Origin: Amoeboaphelidium protococcarum | Taxonomy: Eukaryota > Aphelidiomycota > Aphelidea | Length of the DNA stretch: 64,000 nt | Direction of reading: 5' to 3' | Assembly: GCA_023515745.1 (NCBI GenBank) | Contig: JALECJ010000254.1 | Coordinates: forward strand, 1,674,001-1,738,000 | Shown here: positions 58,555-64,000 of the stretch, piece by piece | Layout of the letters: each line of letters opens with the position of its first letter | How positions within the stretch are numbered: position 1 is the first letter of the stretch | Position numbers and translations under genes: made by a program | Notes under the pieces: generated by a model | What the model saw: only the letters and a program-made list of their open reading frames with translations | What the model was told of the DNA's origin: nothing | Databases searched by the model: none

Positions 58555-58639
58555 TATGAGTTCTAAGACCAATGAGCACTACCAAGTTTTAATTAATTAA
58601 CTTATCATAGTAGATGGTACTCCTCCTATTTAATAGTTT

Positions 58640-59010
58640 ATCTCGTTTCTGCGGTAGACTTGTAGCTGCGTCAGTCAAAGATGGCGGCATCATCTTACAC
58701 CGCTGAATATCTTGCTCTCAGCCGATTTAAATTGGAATCAATCTGCATTGATGTTCCAGTTTAAACTTTGAGGTTAGAAATGGCTGTTGATCCATGTGTA
58801 AAAATCCTTTTTTGCTGTAGTCAGCTTTGATACTATATTGACTGCAAAAGTTTTTGTGCTGAAGATGTTCCTTAGAACAGTGATACCGCATGTGTTAATA
58901 GCGCAAATAGTGGTAATGTAAGAAGATGTGTCAGTTAGATGGTCAATGTACTAAGAGTGAACTATAATGAAAAGAAAATCAATTGGCTAAATAACACTAT
59001 GAAGGACATT
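58640..59010 (+). pseudogene. Ty1/Copia RNase H remnant
   Basis: SKMAASSYTAEYLALS matches the Copia RNase H motif (A.SS.EAEY.ALS). About 50 codons later, in another frame, NSDTACVNSANSGNVRR resembles the D-N-x-x-A-x-x-L-x-x-N block. In-frame TGA and the frame change make it non-functional. It pairs with the protease part upstream as ends of one degraded element. Confidence 0.65.
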
Positions 59011-59067
59011 CTGTGATATAGATACTTCAATTCGTCTCAAACTCACATGGTCAACTTATAGTTATAA

Positions 59068-59772
59068 TCAATACTTACTTAAAAGGTTCAAATCGCCCTT
59101 GTTTTCCATGTCCATATCAGTATCTTACAAATTTAAAATCGTGTTGTCCGTCTTGACAGTTGACTTCTTCGCAAGACGACGTTACTCAGACTCGAGATAA
59201 ACTTCATGCAACGCGCAAATTCTCTCGTCATACTCGGTGATTTTCTCATTCAACTCAATGGTGCCTTAAACTGCAGCTTCTCTCGACACGTAGTTAGTCT
59301 AAATATCATTAAATTTTCCCAGAGCTTCCGTGTATTGAGCAATGTGCTCCCTCTGTGCCTACTACTGCAATTCGCGCGACTTGATCAACTACTTTAATTT
59401 ACTCTTAATATTACGAGCTGCGATAATCTCTGCGCGTCTGCGTTTCAAGCGGTCAAGTATTTCAAATGAATCCAAATGTTAACTCGCAGTTTCATTACTC
59501 TCGTTAGATGGATCTTCTTCTTGTGGTACTTAAAAGATATTGTTCATTACAAAAGCCTCCCATCTGTCCAAGTTTTTATCCATAGTTGATTCCAAGAGTG
59601 ACGCCAGTTCATGCCATTACTTTTCAGAACATTTAGCAGAGTCAAGCTTTCTCTCCAGGCAGTCTAATTACGCTTATAATGAAGTACTAAGAGCATCAAC
59701 CACCTCATCCACAAAATCTGCAGTAGAAAACTGCAAAGCCTGTAGTACTTTAGACTGTGATTGTAAATCCAT
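59068..59772 (-). CDS. MIS12: Mis12/Mtw1 kinetochore protein
   Basis: 234 residues. The Mis12 head motif is present: LQFSTADFVDEVVDALSTSL, then WHELASLLESTMDKNLDRWE, AFVMNNIFQVP, which corresponds to the Mis12 family block LLESAVDKNFDKFELYVLRNIF-IP. A coiled coil follows (EILDRLKRRRAEIIAARNIK; QTNYVSREAAVQGTIELNEK). Mis12 is part of the MIND/Mis12 complex that links inner kinetochore to Ndc80. The stop (SKY then TGA) lies within a consensus donor (AA|GTAAGT), so another short 3' exon is possible. Confidence 0.82.
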
Positions 59773-59987
59773 TTTATATGCTGCTCCTTAAAGGGGTATG
59801 AGTGAGTGAGTGAATGAAACTGAAGCAATTGAAGAATTTGAAACGGCGCGGAGAACAGCAAAATTGTTTCACTCTAAAGGAAATGGTAACAGAAAAGCCA
59901 AAAATCTCATTAATTAAAGACTCAATACGCTTCCAATTACAGAATAATATATTACAAGTCATAAGATAATATCCAATTATATCTTTG

Positions 59988-60482
59988 TCATTCTGTGTAT
60001 TAATTTTAATACGGTAGATCAATGATCCGCGTACATTCCAAGACGTATTTACCTTCTTTGTATTTCTGAGACTCTTCATACGCGTGTATATACTTCCATC
60101 CTATCAAGAGACCGCATTGGACACATGCTATATCGCACACTCGATGCATTCCAGTGGCCATTAATCGGTCTTCGCCAGCTTCAAACTCGTCATCGTTGTC
60201 TGAGAATATATCTCGCCTACTTTCACCTGCCGATAGAGGCGTATATCTATTTGGACTGGATGTGATTTAATACCGTATGCCAGGACTACTGCTAGCACTG
60301 TTACTATCTGTTTCAGATGCTTTAAACCGGCTGGAATTGACGACAGCATTGACCAAATACGCGCGACCAAAATGGCCGTGAAAAGCACGAGAAATGATAT
60401 CGTCCTGTGTGGTCAGATGAGTCTTGCACTAACTACATCCAATAACGTGTTATTCCAGATACTTTCGATAAATTCTGCCCAT
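59988..60482 (-). CDS. Yippee-domain protein with internal insert
   Basis: 164 residues. The Yippee fold is recognisable at both ends: [49 protein letters not shown], and [40 protein letters not shown]. The two C-x-x-C zinc pairs are kept. Between the halves is an insert of about 50 residues rich in Ser/Asn ([20 protein letters not shown]) where other Yippee proteins have a short loop. Yippee proteins (YPEL, yeast Moh1) are conserved zinc proteins, some acting in the CTLH/GID complex environment. Confidence 0.9.
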
Positions 60483-60903
60483 AATAAATTGAAAGCTATT
60501 AGTAGGATTTTTTTTAATCATTGAATATCAAGAAAATAAGAAAACTATTGATTCAAAAGGGCCAAGACGAATTTGGTATGCTCATGTGATGTTTTGATCT
60601 TGTGACAAGTCGGATCGCGACATCATTCGGTAGAGAAAAAGTCAGTAAACCTACACTCAAGACTTTACCTGGTACGTATATCACGCATTTATTTTTACTA
60701 TCATGGCCTAAATATTTCTCAAAATGTACAATTTCTTTCTCTCTTCCTACTTACAATCGTGATTATCGGTGAATTCAGCTGAATGAAAACGGCTGATGCG
60801 GGGCCATGTGAAATGTGACGAGTCAAAGCTGCAATTCTTCTTCATTCACCATCACAGCAGCAGCTTTAATAATAAATTATTCACTCTCTATTATACTCCA
60901 GTC
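60483..60903. other. Divergent spacer, Yippee and F-box-like genes
   Basis: About 420 bp, AT-rich with T8 near 60511; no gene is supported. Confidence 0.45.
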
Positions 60904-61923
60904 ATGAACAAGCTGCCTATTGAGCTGATTGAAAATATTGTTGTCGAGTGCTGTTCATCGGTATATCAGGAGAGTTTGAGGGAGCAGACATTGAAACTTG
61001 ATTTCGTGCCTCTGCAGACTTCATTTCTGATTGCTCTTAACAAGGCAAGGTAATTTATAGAGTTGATTTCCTCTGGGGATGATGAATTAAGTCGTGACAT
61101 TAAAAGTATTCTATAATCAAATAATTTTGCAGCTCAAATATTAAATAGAATATTTGGCTTAATCCATTAGGCAGATGGTTACTCAACCTTCAGCCAACCT
61201 ACTGATCGTTAATCAATAGAATTATGTTTCAGTCGGATTTAATTACAATGTCATCAAGTGTTTTAGATTGTTATGAACCTCACTGCACATGCGCTATGTG
61301 ATGATGATATCGATGCACTGCTAGTCTGGTAGTGTGACACATCCATAAACCATGATACGGACAAACCATCCGACTGGGTTTGTGCAAGGCTGTTTGGCTC
61401 AGATTAAATTCTGTTTCTGCTTAACAATGGCCGCTGTATTACTTTAGACGCGCAAGTAGAAAGTGCAACCTCCTCTAACTTTGGGAAGTAAAAGCCATAG
61501 ACAGTCATTAGGCGCAGACGCCGCAAATTCGGCGCGTCCAATATAAGTTTAAATAACATTCAATCCTCTAATGGCACTCTTTATGGCGCGTAATCTGCTC
61601 CGATTAGTTCAGCTGATGGGTCAATTTCACTTCTGGATTAGATACAGTCTTTTGCAAAGAGACCTTACTATTTTGACGATTTGGTAACCACTTACTACCG
61701 TCATGGCATTAATAAATTAAGATTCATTGATCTGCAAGAGGGTACCGATCTTCAACTCCAGACCAAGTGTGATATCCATGTGTAGCATTGCAAAATATGC
61801 CAACTTGATTATCCTCTATGTGGTAATTTGCAACGCTCCTCCCAATTTGATCTATGCGGCCAGTGTCGGTACATCATGGAGGCTGACTTTTTCAACTGGC
61901 GTAACATGCACTTGGACAGATGA
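60904..61923 (+). CDS. F-box-like protein with Cys-rich C-terminus, three exons
   Basis: Exons 60904-61049, 61133-61177 and 61233-61923 with introns of 83 and 55 nt give 293 aa, and all lengths keep frame. The second intron has a less usual donor (GTTACT). The N-terminus (MNKLPIELIENIVVECCSS) fits the start of an F-box. The C-terminal part has Cys/His positions (VQHCKICQLDYPLCG ... LCGQCRYIMEADFF) suggesting a zinc-binding module. F-box proteins bring substrates to SCF ubiquitin ligase, but only the first 20 residues support this. Confidence 0.6.
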
Positions 61924-62237
61924 TATTAGATAGACTAATTGCTAATCGTGATTAATAGATTGCTTAACATTTCTTAATGGAATTAGCTTTTATCAAAATT
62001 TTATTGATTGTCTTTCTACCTTATGGATTGCTATTCATTAATCCAGATGACTTCAATTTCTCATCGGAAACAGTTTCAGAGTGAAACGAAAGATGTCTTT
62101 CCGACACGTCGCGCGTCAGTTGTCCTTTTTACTTCTTCTCTTTCTCTTTTTTGTCGGTATAATAGCGAATACTTTTCAATTCCTCATCATTGTGAAGTTC
62201 TTGGAATATAATAATTTACGTTACATAAATAAAGATA
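61924..62237. other. NASP upstream region
   Basis: 314 bp; contains GACACGTCGCGCGTC at about 62102-62116, a GC-rich palindromic-like element in AT-rich DNA, and TCTTCTCTTTCTC tracts. No gene is supported. Confidence 0.4.
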
Positions 62238-63335
62238 ATGACTAGTGATACGCAAGTCGAGATGAATTTACCTTAGGAATTGAAGGCTAAGCTGGATGTG
62301 GCCAAGAATTTGTTGATGCAAGATGAGTATGAACAATCTGTGGAGACGTGTGTAAGTCTTTTGGAGGAGGCAGTCGCTCATTATGATGGTGATGATCTAC
62401 ACCCTGCTCTTGGATTGGTCTGGTATATCTATGGAAAAGCTCTTTTGGGATTGAGTATGTCTAATGCTGCTAATCTGTTTGGTGACGCTGTAAAAGATGC
62501 GGATGATTCTAATTTGTAACAGATTCTTGAAGAGACATCAGGAGCTGAAGGGTAGGAGGAGGAAGATGAAGAACAGTGGGAAGATGATGAAAATGACAAT
62601 GATGGTGCGGATGATTCAGATGAGAATTATGGAGATGGAAAGCAAAATTAAAATGATGATTACGATGATGCATGGCAGGCACTTGAGACTAGTAGATTGA
62701 TTTATGAGAAGCTAGTGTCTGGGCTCAGACCTAACGATGACAGTCCTCATCTGCTTCAATTGGCTGATATATACAATGCCTTGGGTGATTTGGGAACGGA
62801 GATGGAGAATTTTGAAGCTGCCTTGGCGGATTATGATAAATCTTATGGCATAAAGAAGACGTTAAGTCAATCCAATGACAGCTTCCTCCGCGAGTTGTCT
62901 GAGCTGCATTTTAGAAAAGCAATCGTCTGTGAGTTAAAAAATGATTTCAAGTCTGCGATTGCAGAAATGGATTAGTCAAAGTCTATTTTAAATAGTTTTA
63001 TTAATACAAAGAAAGCTTCAGGTGAAGATGTTAGTGAGGTTGAATCTTTATTGCCAGAATTGGATGAGAAGTTGGCTGATTTGAAATCTTAATCTGAGCA
63101 GAAAGGTTTGAATCTATCTGATAATGAACCACAGCCGTAAACTACGATTGGATTTTAGTCATCCTCAAAGACTATCTCCGCCGTGAATGAAGTTTAGAGT
63201 CTGGATGGATTGATCAAGCAGAAATCTGTGTAATTTGCCACCACATCCATGAAGATCAAGAGAAAAGACCAAGATGAGACGCTACAGGAAGCTGGTCCCT
63301 CTACAGTCTCTTCTCCCAAAAAGTCGAAATAGTGA
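62238..63335 (+). CDS. NASP/Sim3/Hif1 histone chaperone
   Basis: A 365-residue single exon. The SHNi-TPR layout is clear: TPR1 (KLDVAKNLLMQDEYEQSVET), TPR2 interrupted by a long acidic stretch (EEEDEEQWEDDENDNDGADD) that starts after GDAVKDADD, then TPR3 (PHLLQLADIYNALGDLGTEM) and TPR4 (LSELHFRKAIVCELKNDFKS). The C-terminus has a Lys-rich NLS-like patch (MKIKRKDQDE; SPKKSK). NASP-type chaperones carry H3-H4 and escort CENP-A in fission yeast. The insert within TPR2 is diagnostic. Confidence 0.93.
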
Positions 63336-63367
63336 TTTAAAAACTGTATTGATATCTAATAGTTCAA

Positions 63368-64000
63368 TCATTACTCCACGTTCTCCTTGTCCTGTAGATA
63401 CTTTTTGTACTAATTTCCACAATGACAAGGACACAAAACTTATACCAATTACTCTCGTGGTAAATCCTTCAACTGCAATCCAGAATTACTAGACTATTGC
63501 TTAATCGCTTCTGTGCTTTAATGAAATGCTTCTTAACAACATCTGGAACACTTTAATCTTAGACACCTGCTACTCGCGACGTTACTACAGCCTGAGCACT
63601 TCAAGTGACGCCAATTAGCAACACGATCTTTGCCGTACATTGCCACCTTCCTCTAAAAGTCCTCTTTCTACTACATGCGAGATTGCAATCGTCTGGCCTT
63701 ACGTAATTCTCGCTATTCAATCACATGCTACTTTGACTCTTCAGCTGTTAGAGATCTAGAAGAGTTGATTTAATCAACAACACCATCAACTTGATTGCTT
63801 TAATCAGATGCAACCATAGGTGCGGTTGCAGATGCAAGCTTATCCTAATTATGGCAGCGCACATATGGCTGCAAGACCCAATACGGTAGGATTCGGAAGC
63901 CATTCTTCACAGGGACACCTTAAGGCGTGCATTCTCTGACCACAGCACCGTCGCGTGTCAATAAAGACCATTGCGATTAGTCATTCTAGATATCATCTTC
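63368..64000 (-). CDS. DUS1-like tRNA-dihydrouridine synthase, C-terminal part
   Basis: The frame is open from the right window edge to TGA 63370-63368 (210 codons). It holds the C-terminal region seen in DUS1L-type enzymes: ILPYWVLQPYVRCHNQD, a Lys/Arg/Gln helix (EQRELRKARRLQSRMQQKED), and a Cys-rich finger LKCSGCSNVASSRCLRLKCS RCC pattern. Human DUS1L has the related KCDQCGNPKGNRC and RGCC. The catalytic TIM barrel lies outside the window. The enzyme reduces U16/U17 in the tRNA D loop. Assignment rests on the short LPYW and zinc motifs. Confidence 0.7.

Overview
The window is nuclear DNA of a eukaryote that reads TAA and TAG as glutamine and stops only at TGA. This is visible in conserved genes. 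Ribosomal protein eL8 needs Gln at TAA and TAG to stay open, the 2180-codon CAD gene stays open over 6.5 kb only with this code, and poly-Q tracts mix TAA, TAG, CAA and CAG. Every intact gene ends in TGA. Read with the standard code the window looks like small fragments; with UAR=Gln it resolves into about 33 gene models, mostly single-exon. Where introns occur they are GT..AG and mostly 49-83 nt (several are 55-59 nt).

Gene content points to an opisthokont, most likely on the fungal side (an early-diverging, aphelid- or rozellid-like relative). There is a fused CAD whose dihydroorotase domain has lost its metal ligands, as in fungal URA2. There are two GH16 chitin/glucan transglycosylase-like proteins, F-BAR/SH3 and SH3-PX-BAR proteins, a Mis12 kinetochore protein, ASH2/COMPASS, and ESCRT-II VPS36. 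A DHCR7-type sterol delta-7 reductase is unusual for classical fungi. The lineage is inference; the code is directly visible.

Layout: 1-5.1 kb, GH16 enzyme, a gene-poor stretch, a TPR membrane protein and a nuclease-like gene broken by two in-frame TGA. 5.3-11.1 kb, SRR1-like, F-BAR/SH3, a coiled-coil protein and a SAC3/GANP (LENG8/Thp3) protein. 11.4-18 kb, CAD. 18.4-26.9 kb, APH-type phosphotransferase, second GH16 enzyme, tRNA-Gln(UUG), DHCR7, ASH2 and MPC1. 27-35.3 kb, SH3-PX-BAR protein with a 63-N assembly gap, three unrecognised genes, eL8 and RIO2. 36-38 kb, glutamate 5-kinase and a small TUDOR protein. 38.4-39.9 kb, decayed coding sequence. 40-52.7 kb, FAF2-like UBX protein, NEMF/RQC2, GT10 fucosyltransferase, a single-pass receptor-like TKL kinase, a small membrane protein, VPS36 and a small divergent gene. 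52.8-59 kb, a mobile-element zone: a 1.49-kb TIR transposon, a Helitron-like remnant, Ty3/Gypsy and Ty1/Copia fossils, with one helical-repeat gene among them. 59-64 kb, Mis12, Yippee, an F-box-like protein, NASP and the 3' part of a DUS1-type tRNA-dihydrouridine synthase.

Genes alternate strands with short spacers and do not form operons; the content is housekeeping (pyrimidine, proline and sterol synthesis, ribosome biogenesis and quality control, chromatin, endocytosis, ESCRT) plus a few lineage-specific proteins.
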